Assembly: GCF_000516985.1 (NCBI RefSeq)
Contig: NW_006917097.1
Location: 2,232,001-2,296,000, forward strand
Reading direction: 5' to 3'
DNA from: Pestalotiopsis fici W106-1
Lineage: Eukaryota; Ascomycota; Sordariomycetes; Amphisphaeriales; Sporocadaceae
Length of the DNA: 64,000 bases
The notes beneath the pieces were generated by a model that did not search any database, had not been told where the DNA came from, and worked only from the letters and a program-made list of their open reading frames with translations. This document shows, in pieces, positions 47,807 through 61,269 of this stretch. Both the position numbers and the translations under genes were made by a program. How positions within the stretch are numbered: the stretch's first letter is position 1; each line of letters opens with the position of its first letter.

Positions 47807-49704
47807 ATGGTCAAGAATATTGTGGTCCTCTCAGGCAATTCACACCCGCACCTTACGGAGCATGTCTGCAGCCTTTTGGGAATCGCTCCCGGCGACCGGA
47901 TCCTGAGCAAGTTTTCTGGCGGCGAGAGCAGGTGCGAGATCAAGGACTCGGTGCGCGGCAAAGACGTCTTCATCCTCCAGACGGGTGGCGGCGCTGTAAA
48001 TGACCATATTATGGAGCTGTGTATCAGTGAGTAATGTGCTTCTCCTTGTACTCCTACTTCCAAGTCTTTCATGTACAGTGTACACCACAGATGCACAAGG
48101 AGACGAGATAAAAGAAATTAAAAGAAGGAAAAAAGGAGGAAATAGAAACCGAAGAAGGGAGAAACAAAGTGCCACTGTGGGTGTGGGCCTACCCAAATAC
48201 AATAACGCAAAGGCGAGATATGATGAATTGTATCCAAGCAATATTGACCGACGGTTATCTTCTGGATATAGTGATATCAGCCTGCAAGACAGGTTCTGCG
48301 AGAAGGGTCACTGCAGTAATGCCCTTGTTCCCATACTCCCGTCAGCCCGATCTGCCCTACCGCAAGGCGGGCGCTCCCCTGTCCAAGCACGCGGCCTCGG
48401 ATGCGCCCAAGGACAACAAATACACCTTTGAGAGTGTGCCCACGACCCCTGGCCCAGGTACTCACAGGAGTGCCGGCTTTGGTCACGGCTCAGACCTCAA
48501 CAAGTTCCTCAGCAAGGTGTCGATTTCAGCATCGCACGAGCCGCGAGGACCACGATCCCACTCAAACTCTGTCACATCGCAGCCAGGGTCCTATACAAAG
48601 ATCGACTATGATAGTAACGTCTCGGATGCAGCACTCGTCTCGCTGGAGGCCAAACCTGGCTATAAGCGCTGGGTTGCCCAGGCTGGTACCCTCATCGCTG
48701 AGCTTCTGACCTGTGCAGGAGCTGACCAGTACGTTCTAAATATCCTTGGCAGTTGCAACAATATGGACATTGAAAGTGCCGAACTATCATGAATCATCGT
48801 TGAACCTTAGACCCACAGCCCCTTGCAGGAATGTGTACATGATCTGACGATACCATATTTGTATAGTGTTATCGCGTTGGATCTCCACGATGCGCAGTAT
48901 CAGGGGTTCTTTGACATTGCCATGGACAACCTATACGCCCGACCTCTACTCACGCGTTATATTCAGCGTAGCATTCCGGACTACAAGGATGCCATAATTG
49001 TGAGCCCTGATGCTGGGGGCGCGAAGCGTGCTACCGCCATTGCCGACAGTCTCGGTTTGGACTTTGCTCTCATCCACAAGGTAAGGCCTCCACAACGCCT
49101 CCAATGCGTTGAATAGTTGCATGATGATCGGATAAGCGGGCCTGGGGCACACGACTGAAAATTTTGTACAGGAACGACGGCCAACCAAAATCACTGATCG
49201 CCAGAACGCAACCATGATGCTTGTTGGCTCGGTTGCTGGTCGTGTATGCATATTGGTGGATGACCTGGCGGATACATCCAATACCATTACGCGTGCAGCC
49301 AAACTGGTGCGGCGCGAGGGCGCCACGGCTGTTTATGCCCTGCTTTCACGTAAGTAGCCTCTTGTATTTTTGCTCACCTATGTTGGCTACCTAGTCTTGT
49401 AAGCACATGCCTCTTGACAAGGTACTTTGAGATGGCCATTATAGATGGATAGCTCCAAAGAATCCACCTAAAAAGGCAATCGCTAACACATAATGTTGCA
49501 GATGGGGTCTTCAGCGGCGACGCGCTGCAGCGTATCAATGCATCGGCTCTCGACAAGGTCGTCGTGACCAATTCCGTGCCTCAGGAAGATCACAAGGCTT
49601 TGTGTCCCAAGCTCGAGGTCCTCGACATAGCGCCGATGTTCGCTGAAGCCATCCGGCGCGTCCATCATGGTGAAAGCCTCAGCAGTTTGTTCCACTTTGG
49701 CTAG
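47807..49704 (+). CDS. Ribose-phosphate pyrophosphokinase (PRPP synthetase) subunit with insertion
   Basis: Five exons (47807-48026, 48272-48728, 48867-49080, 49172-49349, 49502-49704) encode 423 residues. The start [16 protein letters not shown] and the repeated motifs [42 protein letters not shown] and [16 protein letters not shown] are characteristic. KERRPTKI is the flexible catalytic loop, and [14 protein letters not shown] (326-339) is the PRPP-binding loop. The enzyme makes PRPP from ribose 5-phosphate and ATP for purine, pyrimidine, His and Trp synthesis. Between [13 protein letters not shown] and [17 protein letters not shown] lies a Ser/Pro/Gly-rich insert of about 85 residues, absent from the classical about 320-residue enzyme; such non-homologous regions are known in some yeast Prs subunits. 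By that analogy it probably works in a hetero-oligomer. The first intron is long (245 nt). Confidence 0.95.
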
Positions 49705-52700
49705 ATCCTAGGCTCAGTAGTCCTTCACATTGCGTTTCGTACCCCTATTCGGCAAGACATTGTAAGTACTGGATGGCCCTTGGGGTTGGATTTCGGCTGT
49801 TCCTTGCAGGCTCCTTTTTTCAGAATTGTATAATCAGCCTGTTTTCTGGGGCTTGACAATAACATTGCAAACCTTAATTTATTAAAAAAAAAAATATGGA
49901 TCGGGACAATCCACCGGGCTCGTTGGCGTTTGTGGCTGGCAGATTAGGTTTTCCGGATAGGAAACGGGAATCGCATAAATAGAAATTGACAATTTGTGTG
50001 ATCAGAAACCCACTCACTCCCTTGCGTAATCGAAGAAAATGGGGAACGCACAGGTACTGTTGATGCTGTTGGACCTAAATCTTGCAGGATCGGAGGCCAT
50101 CGTTGATCGTGAATCTTGAATTCGGAGAGATTTACCAACCGCCAACCATGAGCCTCGGAGGAACTCCTACCCCGGCTTGGCCAGCGGTGACACTGAACCC
50201 TATCCCTGGAACAAATATTTGTTGGGCACGTCAGCAGGGTCAGAAGATTAAGGCTCTGGTTGCGGCCTGCTAGCCCAGTCAGTGACTTTGCGTTCCCATT
50301 CGAGGTCGCAGCGGAGGCCCTACGCACATGGCAAGCATGGGTACAGGGGTCGGCAGTGCTTGCCTACGTCCGGCATTGGCTTGCTCTGTCGCCTGTCTCA
50401 GACACTGACCCAAAGACCACCTAGTCATAGTACACCCACCACAACGGTGTGATGGTTGTGAAAGAGCAGGTTCTCACATTTGAGGACGTCGGTAAAATTG
50501 CCACGAGCAGTCACCCTGCAACAAGTCCCTACTGACAGGCTTGCATATTCGTACAGCCGTGGTCATACTTGGTGTCTTTCGTTTCCGGGACAACGCCTGG
50601 ATTGATTCGTGAAAAAATCTTTTACCAGACCGCTGGCATCAAGTTGTGCCGAGATGACTTGCGGATCGTATCATCATATTATACTCGGCCCATGTGCATA
50701 TGACAGGAGGCGGGCAACGTATTGTTGTTGGTCCTTTATTGGCTTTCGTAGCGGTCTCGGCCGTTGCGGCGAGACATGGCAATCCCAATGACCTTTTTTT
50801 TTTTTTTTTTTCTCCATCCCTCCCATCCAACACGAACACACAGACACTTCCGTGCGAGCCCGCTGGAAAGGAAGGTTGGCTATTTTTGTCATTGCCTTTG
50901 CTTCGTACGAAAGAGGCAAAGGCGGCGCATCGCAAGATTGTCCATGATTGCTTTGTCGCCAATCGGTCGCTTGGAGCTACATCGCAGGTTTGCGTTTTAG
51001 GAAAGATGGAGTAAGGTCGATGATCGTAAACAGGGATCCTGGGCTTAGCAAGCCCCTCCTTGCGCAGTCCCGTCTCCTATTGGCCCATCGCAGCATTCCT
51101 GGATGCGCCGATTGCGAGATCGAATCACCCAGGTAGGATATCGCCCATATCGCTCGTAGTGTATGAAAAGGTGACGACCATTTGCATCTCTGTCTCTGGG
51201 TCCTTGTGAGAGTGTGGAGTCGATACCAGCTCCTTTGCAGCCACCCAGGTCAACAGGTGAGTTTATGGTAGCAGCAAAAGTGGTGACTGAGATGGATTCC
51301 AACCAAGGATGGCTCGTAGTAAAGGCACCCGAATAGGCACATCACTCCGACGAGATTACCGAGATTTCCTGCAAAACATCAGCATGATCGTCTGGTCACG
51401 ATACAAGACCTGTATGCATCAGGGCGTCGTGTGTGCGTGACATCTGTCTGTCAGTTTCAGCTCGCGGGGTGAAAGCTGAGAGGCACACTCACGGCTGGGG
51501 GTTGTGCCGTGAGGTCATACTTATCGTCACAGCTCTCGAAGCCCCGTGGGGGACTCCATTCCCGCCCTAGATCCTGTCGTTTGCTTTACTACCATGGATC
51601 TCGCGGAGCAGGTAAGGAAAAGTAGATGATATGAGGCAGGAGAAGCGATTCTTGTCACACCGGATACAGCTGGACAGCTGATGCGGCATGTTCAATGCAG
51701 TCCCCATCCTCAACCACATGTGTGAAAGCACAAATGACCCGCGGTCAGTCCAAATGTACGTCAGTGGGAAAAGAGGCAATGCCAAGCATTGCCAAAGCCG
51801 TTTACCTACATACCGGTTGACTCAAAACGGTGTCGTTTGGTCCAGACCATGAGAGGAGCACGTTTAGCCCCCTCACTGCTCTGTCATGGACATGCCCTAT
51901 TCTAATTTTTCTGCAGGCTGGCCGGCTCTGAGTGCCGCCGAGAAATGAGCATCTAGAGCTCAATATTCTCATACATGTGTGTGCGCGGTGGGAGGAAAAT
52001 GACAGAAATGGCAAGCAAGAAGGCTGACATGTGGTTTCCTGGTACGACGTTGACGCCGCATTCTATACTTGGTACTTACCTGCCTGCCGTTCTTCCAGCC
52101 TGGCCTATCAGCTATCCCCCAGGGCTGCGAGATGTTGGGCAACAGCAGTTATTGCAGGCCGGCCTACCTTGAGAACATGCCGTTGAAGCAAAGTGACTCT
52201 TCTCGCACAATCTGCACGTGGAGAGGGCCGGGTATAGAGGGAGCGATGGATAGAGAACCCCGGAACCGTCTGATTTGACTGTCTCTTCCTCGGTCCTGGC
52301 TGGGATCGGCGTTTCTCACAGATCTGGCAGCCCACCGCTTCCAGGGCACCCAGCGAGACAGCAGCCCACGATTGCGATCTTGTAGCAATTTCGCTCGTGG
52401 GGTTCAATCTCTTCCACTTTCCGCCCCATTCAGCTCAAGGGTCGGGCTCCTGGTGGGTTGGAATCAATCGTCCATGGCTCGAGCCTCGGAGACGTGGGAA
52501 AGGTCCATCTTGATTTAATTTCTTTTTCTTCTTATGCTTTAATACACACCGGTTGAGGATCCCTGCGTCGCTCTCTTAGCTGCATACAGACTGCCTTGAC
52601 TGGGTGGTTCAGAGTGATCCGGAGGACGTCAGACGCAGCAGCAAAAGAGGGTCCTTACCGTAGTGACCCCCCTCACACCCCTGCTATTGAGGGACAAAAT

Positions 52701-54968
52701 CTCATTAGTATTCCTTATTCCCCGCCGCGTAGCCAGATCCCCGGGATGGCGACAGGGTTGGTGATGTAGTGTGTGAGAATTGGATAATTGAAATTTTTTT
52801 TTTTTTTTTGAAAGTGATATTTCAACTGTTTGCATTATGCATGATGCCACGCAAACGTTAGCAGTCAATTAGCGATCAAACACTTCCCAGGTAATCATGG
52901 CAATGCGAATCGGGAATGGAGGTGAGGGGGAGAATCCACAGCATAACGGGAATCGCTGCTTAGGGTAAAAAAGAAAAGAAAGAATAGACTAGAAAAAAGA
53001 GAGAGCAAGAGGGGGAAAAAAAAAAAAGAAGAGACATTCGGTGATTTGAAGATGGTACAAGTGGCGAGCAGCTGCTGAACATGAGAAATGTTTTGACCCG
53101 GGTCGTCGGGTAGTTCCTGCCAGTGTAAAATGATTTGAAATGGCAATTGCGGCTGTGTTTGTATGTATGTAGAGGTAAGAGCTATGTAGGTAGTATATGT
53201 GTATGCCATGTACGATTCCTGCCATCAATGTTGAGTTGTTCTCGAAGGTGCATAGAAAATTGATATACTTTCTCTGGCGTAACCCTGCACGTATTCGATG
53301 CATAACATAGATACCCAGGTAAAACCAACCCGGTTCTTCTGGGCTTCTTAGGAGTTTCTTTATCCACGGCATACATGATGCCTAAGTAGGTATCTTGCGG
53401 ATCAGCGTGGCAGGCACATCATGGCTCGGCCTTTCAAATTGTCTAAGTCCCTGGGTTCTCGGCCGCGGGCAGGTTAAGGGGAGGCAAGAAAAAAAAAAGT
53501 TTCCACCGAAATCTGGAAGAGCGGCAGCCTGACCGATAATTCAGAAAGATTATACTCTCGGCCCCACCTTGATTCCGGAGTAAGTATCATATGAGATGGA
53601 CTTGGAAGAAATCAAACAAGGACAACAATAACAAAATGTGATATATTGAATAGATCAGTTCTTGGCGAAATCTTGGTAATGATAATGCTTGTGGTGATGC
53701 TGCTGCTTGCTCTTTTATTCCACCGAGAAAAGAAAAAAAAGAAAGTACACTAAGTAGACTTTAGAAACTAATACATTGGTGAGATCAACTGCGGCAGTCA
53801 ATCCCTCTACTGCCCCATGCCGAACCGCACAAAACAATAAAAACAGAGTAGGAAAAACCAATGTGTTTGTCATCTGCTAATGCGCAAAGTGCTTTTTGAA
53901 TGTTGCTTCGTGCTAAGCAGTAGATCAGACTCTTTTTCTCTCCCCATGGTTGCAACATGTCTGGCTGTCTGCGCGGTTCGACAGCTGTCATCCCACACCG
54001 TCACGAGAGACTTTGACTTTCGTGGAACCTTGCACAAGGAAGAAAAAGACACGGGCGCTCAATTGTCTTCTCTCTTGGATCGTCACTTGTTGCTTCCCGT
54101 CTAATGGGGGCTATTGCACAATTGCTGCTCTCAACTCTCAAATTCTTCAATTCTGGGCCCCCCTGTCGTATGATGTTTCAATCTGGGTCCCTTGGGGCGA
54201 CATGGGTCGAGTTCCTTGCCGCCGGATGTCCTTCCGCTCCTTTGAACAAAAAAAGAAACCATGTTGTTTTTTTCACTCTCTTTCTTTCTTATCGTCGTTT
54301 TCTTATCAGTCTCCTCCATATCGACCCGACACCATGCCCTTGGGTGTTTTGGGCTTTCAGGCTCGTACGACAAGATGGACGATGAGGGTGATCGATACCC
54401 CTCCAAAAATGGGGGTACTGTAAGCCCCTGCCCACAAGAGTGTCTCGCTACCAAATATTGAAAGAGAAGGAAAAGGAAGGGAATAAAAGGCGGAAAAAAA
54501 GGTGCGACCAATAGGATGAGAACATATGAAACATGACAACTTCTGCTCTCAATGCGCATGAGAACCCGAGTATAAAACAAAATATTGGAAATAGTAGGGG
54601 AAAACGGGAAATAAGTGATTGGGGCCAAATTCACGGCCAAGTTCTGTACCAAAAGAGTCCCCGAGTTTTGTGTATCCTAGGCTGTGCGTTTCTTTCCAGC
54701 CCATCGCCCTCCCTTGTGGAGGCCGTGAGGCCACGAACCCTGTTCCCAACGCCGTACAATTCGATCCCCAGCAGTGCAATGAAGTAGAAGAAAGACGGAA
54801 TAGTGAGGATAACGAGGCGTGAGGGCAGCGACTAACAACAGTGTGCAGGCTGCTCACCGCCTCGGTGTCTTGTATGGTTGAAAGCGAGAGGTGGTGGGAA
54901 AAGAAATATAGAATGGAAAGGTAAAAAGAAAAGAGAGGACTGCTCCCTCCCGTCAACATCATGCCATT
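49705..54968. other. 5.3 kb gene-poor region
   Basis: No supported coding sequence. It contains T18 (50794-50811), T16 (52794-52809) and a purine tract (52970-53035). ORFs up to 173 codons (54131-54652, minus) are biased by low-complexity pyrimidine tracts. Two flanking 3' UTRs (PRPP synthetase and the dsRBD gene) converge here. A non-coding RNA cannot be excluded. Confidence 0.5.
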
Positions 54969-55366
54969 CTAGTAGCCCGAGCTGGTGAGCCAAAGCAACG
55001 CAGCCTCAGCAGCATCCTCCTTTGCGTTGTTGAGGTTTCTGCCGTCGTACCAGAATTTGGCCTTGACAGGTGTACCGCAGACTTTGACAATACATGACCA
55101 TGCTGTACGGCCGCCTAGCAAAAGAGAATCAGGTATGTTAGTGCATGGTTGATTGAGATCGGCGGAGAGAGGCCATCGAACATACCTCTCCTGTCTGACA
55201 CGATCTGAAACTCTGGCATGACCCAGCCATACTCGTGACATTTGTCTATATAAATCATGATTAGTTTTGACAAAACGTGGTTTAGTCTTTGCAGAGGCTA
55301 CAAACCTTGGAGGTTATCTTGCCATCGAGTGGTTGCGGAAGATTGGTTGGTGGTAGCGGAAGGCAT
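54969..55366 (-). CDS. Small single-dsRBD protein
   Basis: Three exons (55366-55306, 55245-55186, 55114-54969) encode 88 residues, and the phases agree at both junctions. Almost the whole protein is one double-stranded-RNA-binding fold: helix 1 in WQDNLQDKCHEYGWVMPEFQ, beta strands in FQIVSDRRGGRTAWSCIVKV and GTPVKAKFWYDG, and helix 2 in LNNAKEDAAEAALLWLTSSG. The NAK.DAAE.AAL.WL pattern matches the conserved second helix, whose N-terminal Lys contacts RNA; only one of the usual Lys pair is clear. Such one-domain proteins may bind structured RNA or compete with Dicer-type proteins, but no role is shown. Each exon is short, so it is easily missed by gene finders. It stands alone in an 11.6 kb gene-poor region. 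Confidence 0.8.
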
Positions 55367-58300
55367 AATGAAGATGAACGACTCTATTGGATTGCCTAAT
55401 AGCAATATGAGAGTCTATAATTTCAGATTGGAGAGTGTGTTTGAACGCAAACAGAAGTAAGAAGGTGAATTTTGTTGAGATAATGTTCTCGAGGAGGATT
55501 ATAAAGTCGGTCTTGTCCTATAGTATAGGAGACTAGTCGCGACACGAGGAGACAGAGCACAAGGCTATATGGTGGCAGATGAGGGTTGGTTGTATCATGG
55601 AGTTGTTTGCATGATGGTTGCCGACGGCTGTGATATGGATGAAGGGATCTTTCTGTACGAGAGACCGGGCAAGTGCATTGTGGAAGAAGGGAGATGAGGG
55701 CCTTTTTCTAATGGGAGCCATTCTTCTTTCAGACGACAGAGACGACAAGCCGCTCGAAATGGGATGTGGTCTTCAGAGGATATTTGCTTTTTCTCTCTTT
55801 CTTCTGTCGAGTTGAAGACAATCCACACACCCCCCCTGTTATGCAATATTGAAGGGCTATGGGAGCAAGAGAAAAAAAAAAATGGTCCATCTAGACCAAG
55901 AAAGGAAAGTAGTCCTACGCAAAAATAACCGGTATGGAGGTACCCTGTACCTCCAATGCAGGCGGGTGTAAGTCATCATATCTCTCTCATTGCCAGTGGG
56001 TTATTCCAGCCGCGCCGAGCAAAGCGCGTCGGGGCATCCCGTTGCGCACAACAAATGTGATCCGGGGTGAGTTTTGCAGGAGGGAAGAAAAAGTGACAGA
56101 ATAAGGCTACTCCCTGGTGTCTTTTCGGCCTGGGACTAGGACAGGGCATGGTTTTGCGAGGTCTGCACAACAAGGCAGTGGAACATGCTTCTTTCCGTTA
56201 CTCAAGCCGGGCCGGAGAATTTTTTTCTCTCTCTCTATTTCTTTCTCTCTTTAGTGTTGCACCGCAACACGCAATTCTGAAGTATGAGAAGCTTATTCGG
56301 CCACTACCGCTCCCATGGGCCCCACGATTAATGAAATGCCCTTGCCTGGGCTTTGTAGATGAAGAGTCTCTCCGCCGATAAATCGGCGTCTTGCTTCCCG
56401 TATTGTCCGTAGCCGATGGTATACTAGATGATTCCCATCTTGGCAGCGGCAGCAGACATGATTTGCAAAGCCTTACCCGAGTCGTCATCGTGCGTTTCTA
56501 TTAGACCCAACGGTAGGGCAAATCGCCGTCATGACTTGGCTTGGCTGGGGAATCAAGTGGGCTGCTGGAAAGGCCAGACTAGTGGATGTCAGTAAGCAGG
56601 TATGTACTTCGTAGTCGGTAGAAACCTCGCATCTTGGTCTCAATAAGGATCAGTGCCCGTTTTTTTCGTTTTGGTTGCTGAGAAGACAATGAATAATAGC
56701 TGTCACTCTGAACACGGCAGGCTAGACATGTGCCCATGCCCGATGGTACCCAGCGAGTGGTTTTCTTCGACGTGTTCCAACATGTTGTCACTCATTCGCC
56801 CGACCGTCGTTGTAAGGTCGAACACAAAGATGGTTTGCTTTTGTTACTAAGATGCAGCAAAATGTACCTCAGTGAGGCCTGAGGGTGGCCAGTACTACCG
56901 ATGTACCGAAACGCTCCTTTGAAATGTATCTAGTTCTGCATTTCGGTATGTATTCTGCCGTAACAATGGAGGAATTCGTCCACGTGCAGATTCATGCTAT
57001 GGAACAGAAGCGCCAGCGTTGGCTGAGGGGGCGAGCAAGTGCCTCTTTTCGGACAGATAATGTGTAGAGAATTGCCAGGCTGCTATCAGACGACCTCGTG
57101 TTTTCAGGTACTTGGTGTACTCTACGGAGGTAATTGTCGCAATTAGGGGGGTTCAAGGACATGGCTTCCAGTACATAGTATGGCCAGCCGGCAGGAGGTT
57201 TTAGAGTTTCGGCATTGACAGTTGCCATGCTGCAATAAAACGCCGCCGTGTGGCATGTCGTGTTTTCTTCTAGAAAGAGGGCTGATCCCACTCACCGTTG
57301 CCCAATGCTTGCACTGCCGCAGTGGTCAAGGCGCGAGACCACCTTACAGTACCATACCTACATCGATAACTAGGTAGGTATGTACCTAGCAGCAATGTTC
57401 ACTACACAGATCCACCAGGCTGTGGACTGCATAAGGGTGATCAGAGACAATTCACTTGGGCGTTCTGTGAGCTGACAAGTTCATCTGACCTACAACGTTG
57501 CTTTTCGGCCGGTGATGAAGAAGAAAAATTAATCAAATGCTCAGATCGACTTCTGGTACATTTCTGTCTGTACAAGGTGGTGCTCTGCGCTATGTTGACT
57601 TTTCCCCCCTGAAATTACAATGGGTACTAACTATGGTACGTCTTGTCAATATATACTGCCACAATATTGCTAGAAAGCACAGTAGGTGGCAGACAGTTGG
57701 GGCCTTGAGAACAAAGATTGGATAACCTAGAAGTGTACTATGTATTGTAGGGACCAACCTACCGGCCTACCTGCCCTATACCCTACACAAAGCATCAGGG
57801 CATAATTCCACTAAGGGATCGAAAAACTTCCGTGCCATCCTGAGCCATGCACGAAAGCTAGGCAGACAACCTCCAACATACACAGTACATGGTGTACGTA
57901 CATAACTACAAGGAAGTGTGAGCAGTAGTAGAGTGACTTGACCTAGGTATGCAGCCCAGGTCAGCCCTCGAATCTGACGTGCGTAACGATGCTTCGTAGA
58001 TAGTCTTCCCTTATTGTTGAATCGAACCGACCAGAGAAAAAAAAGGTATCACACAAGATCCTGTATGGTAAAGCTGCTGCGGCTCGGCTCTCGGGTAGAG
58101 CAGTGCAACAACAAGTACATACAGGTCTTGTAACCGTCGGAGAAACGGAAAGCTGTGTGTTTGCTGCAGTGACACGGAATAGGAAACACGACAGAAGATT
58201 TGGATTATTTTCATGGGATAGAGAATATCGATACAGAGTATGTATAGAAATGGGGCATTGGAGAAAAGGAGGAAGAGCCAAATGTAGATTGAAGCAGGGT

Positions 58301-61269
58301 GCATCCAACGCAGATCGTCTGTCAATATTTACCTACTTTAGGGGCCGGTAAGTACACACTAGAGCAAGCACAGGCGGCAGCTTCCTGACTGAGCAGTGCA
58401 CGAACCATGAGTTCGAAAGGACCAGGGCTCAGGGGTGAGAGAACCCGGCGCCGATCATCCATGTCGTCGACTGGCTGCACGCGGCACGCGGGGGGAATTG
58501 ACAGCGATGCGCATCTCCCTACTGCAAGCACATCTCTAACTTAAAAAAAAAAGACTACTAAAAAAAAAACTCGTGCCTTTAGATTTATTACTATTATTCT
58601 TGATATTTCTTGGCCGTCGCCGATTGGGTGTGTAAGTTGTAATAAGGGTATTCTTTGCTACTGCAGCTGCATCACGGCTTGGCGACCCTGCTTGCGTGCT
58701 TGCTGGCTAGCTGCTGGGTGACATGATGCCGTCTGATCACATCTTGTTGCCGGTGTGCATATGAAATATGCAAAACTCACAATGGAATCGACCCAAGGCC
58801 AGCTGAAGATCGACGAGATCGCCCAGAGCAGCGGGAATCTCTTGGGGGGGCACTGCGCCCATCATCATCGTCACCCGGCCACACCGTTCCGCGTCGCCTA
58901 TTATCGGTGGGTTGCTGTATTGGGCGGTGCAGTGCTGGACTTGCACCACACTATTGGCAGTTTGCAACTTCTTCAGCGTCGCTGCGACCACGATGGATGC
59001 CGCCTGGGCATCTGCGTGCGATATGAAACTTGTCCGCGTGAAGCAAGCCCATGTTGGGCACGCACTGCATTCTGCTTGACGCTCGCTGCTGCTGCTGGGT
59101 TGGAAGCATTCGTTCCCGAACCCCACTCTCGCTTTGCTTCTTCAATCACTCGTCTGATAATCTTTCTCGGATATCGCTTACGATCTCTCAGGGTATGCCA
59201 AAGAACTTTCTTTTCTATCGCTCAATTCACCAATAAGCGCGTGTACGTACATACTGCTCGAGATGGACCATGCAACGGTCAGTCGTAGCCACGCAGGTAG
59301 CCAACTAGCCAGCCAGCCAGCCAGCCCATGCGATGCCATGCGATGCCATGCGTATCACTCATGAAGCGATTGGGTCCTATCAATTGGATTGGCGAAACGG
59401 ACGTAACGGTGGACGGTCTGAAGTCGTTCGATCGATTCCGACCAGCTTACGACCGTTGAGCCCAGAAAAACTTTTATGCAATCGACCTTCATGGCCATCT
59501 GTCGCATTCTGGCGGGAGGAACGGTACATGCATGAATGTAGGGCCGAGTCGTCAACGACAAGCACTTCCGCCTCGTAAAGAACCATCCATTTCTTGGCCC
59601 GTTTCGTTGAGCCGCGAAGAAAGGACAAGGGACATCCCTCTCCCTGTTCGCCCAATGTCTCGTACGCGATTGGACCAACGGGTGTGATGGAGTCCCAGTC
59701 TCACCGGTCGTGAACGAGCATGGCTCTCGTCATCAGGAAAAAGCAACTCACGCCCAGGAGGGCTAAAGATTTGACACTCGAGCATCCTGGCCAGAACCTA
59801 GAATTGTTGCGTGGCGACAGCACACAAACCACCACCGTCCATACCAGGGCCCTCAAGCTGGTTGGCATGTCATCCTCCAGCTTGCTTCCCATTGCATGTT
59901 GCACAAGCAACCATCGTCGCACGATCGCCAGGTCTGTCTGTCCGTCCGTCTGCCCATGAAGAAGGATAAGAAAGAGACGAAGAAGATACTCATTGCAGCC
60001 CTTGACCATGGTCCACCGTCATGTCGGTCGCATCACATCATTGAGGGTTCAGCCGACGAATGCTTGACGAAGTCTGCCTGTGTCCCCTATTGTGATGCCA
60101 GCGTACAGAGTACGACAATGGGCGATTGCATTCGACAGTCGAGATCAATTGAAATAATCCCGACACGCCGACTAGTGCAGCATGGCATGTGATACAACCC
60201 CAATGGTCTCCTCTTTTTTTTTTTCTTTTTTTCCTTCCTCCTTGGTTATCGGCATTCTTTCTTGAATATTTCTGGCTGAATCAGAGAGCACAAACTTACC
60301 GAGTCGTGCTCGCCCCCCCGCCCATCAGAATTTAGATAGACGTCCCTACGTACGGTACGTACGCTCGTCGACGCGACCGAGGTTCAACCTGATTGGAGGC
60401 GGCCCCTTCGGCGATAAGAATGACGGCGTTTGGACAGTGAAATCCCTACCCTTCTACGAAACACCTGCCTCTTACCTAGGAACCTGATCAAGCACATTTG
60501 CATTTATTCCCGGTCCATCGATATCGATCGGCCACGCGCAGCAGACTGCAGGACCGGCCAAAGCAGAAGAAAGAAGAAAAAAAGCAATGCACAGGAAAGG
60601 AAAAGAAAACGTCCTCTGTCGGACCTGCATGCAGCTTGGCCCGATCGGTAAAGTCTATCTATCCGTGAATTACTTAAAAGAAGAAGAAAAGGAATCATGA
60701 AGTCTACAGAGTACCCATGGTATCATCATAGCCATTGACGACTTACTCAACCACCAAGTCAGTCATCTAGATTCAGTCAGCCCAGTGAGTGCGGCTGACA
60801 AGTTAGCAATTCTATGATCAAATCCGGTGCCTACCTAGGTACGGAATAAGTGGCCACAAGAGGGACAATGCCAAGACCCCGGTTGCCCCCTAGAGGCCCC
60901 CCAGGATTCTTCGGTACCTTGCCTAGGTGGCCCTAGACAAAGTGTGGAGTACCTCGGCATCTCGTTGGTTTTGGCCTCGATTACCCCAGATCTGGATCAC
61001 GTTTGAGCCGAGTCCAGCTTTTTCTCACCTCTGAATCCCGCCGTTATCATCGTGTCTCCCCTTCTCCCTTTCTTCATCATCATCTTCATCGTCTTGTTTT
61101 CTGCCCACTGTATTAGACCAAGGTGCCGCTCTGATATACATACACTGACCCCGTTCATCGTCATTGCGTTGCATGTGCTTTTGTTCCCCCACTGCTGGCA
61201 CTACACTAGCATTTGACACCCTCGCTTAGTGCTCATTCCCCCAGGCGCCTGACAGCTAACGGCGACAAG
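55367..61269. other. 5.9 kb gene-poor region, divergent promoters
   Basis: Lies between the 5' ends of the dsRBD gene (minus) and nitronate monooxygenase (plus). The longest ORF (58755-59288, 177 codons) overlaps one on the other strand and has no domain. Many short A and T runs and the tandem repeats listed separately are present. Regulatory or non-coding RNA functions are possible but not shown. Confidence 0.5.
59308..59352. repeat. Tandem repeats: GCCA units then a 10-nt unit
   Basis: Four to five GCCA units are followed directly by nearly three copies of CCATGCGATG (59326-59352). This is a short compound microsatellite. Confidence 0.85.

Noticed and set aside
54131..54652. 173-codon minus-strand ORF
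   Set aside because: Composition follows pyrimidine tracts, no domain, and overlaps several other random ORFs.
58755..59288. 177-codon plus-strand ORF
   Set aside because: Overlaps a 129-codon ORF on the other strand; no recognisable motif and no intron evidence.
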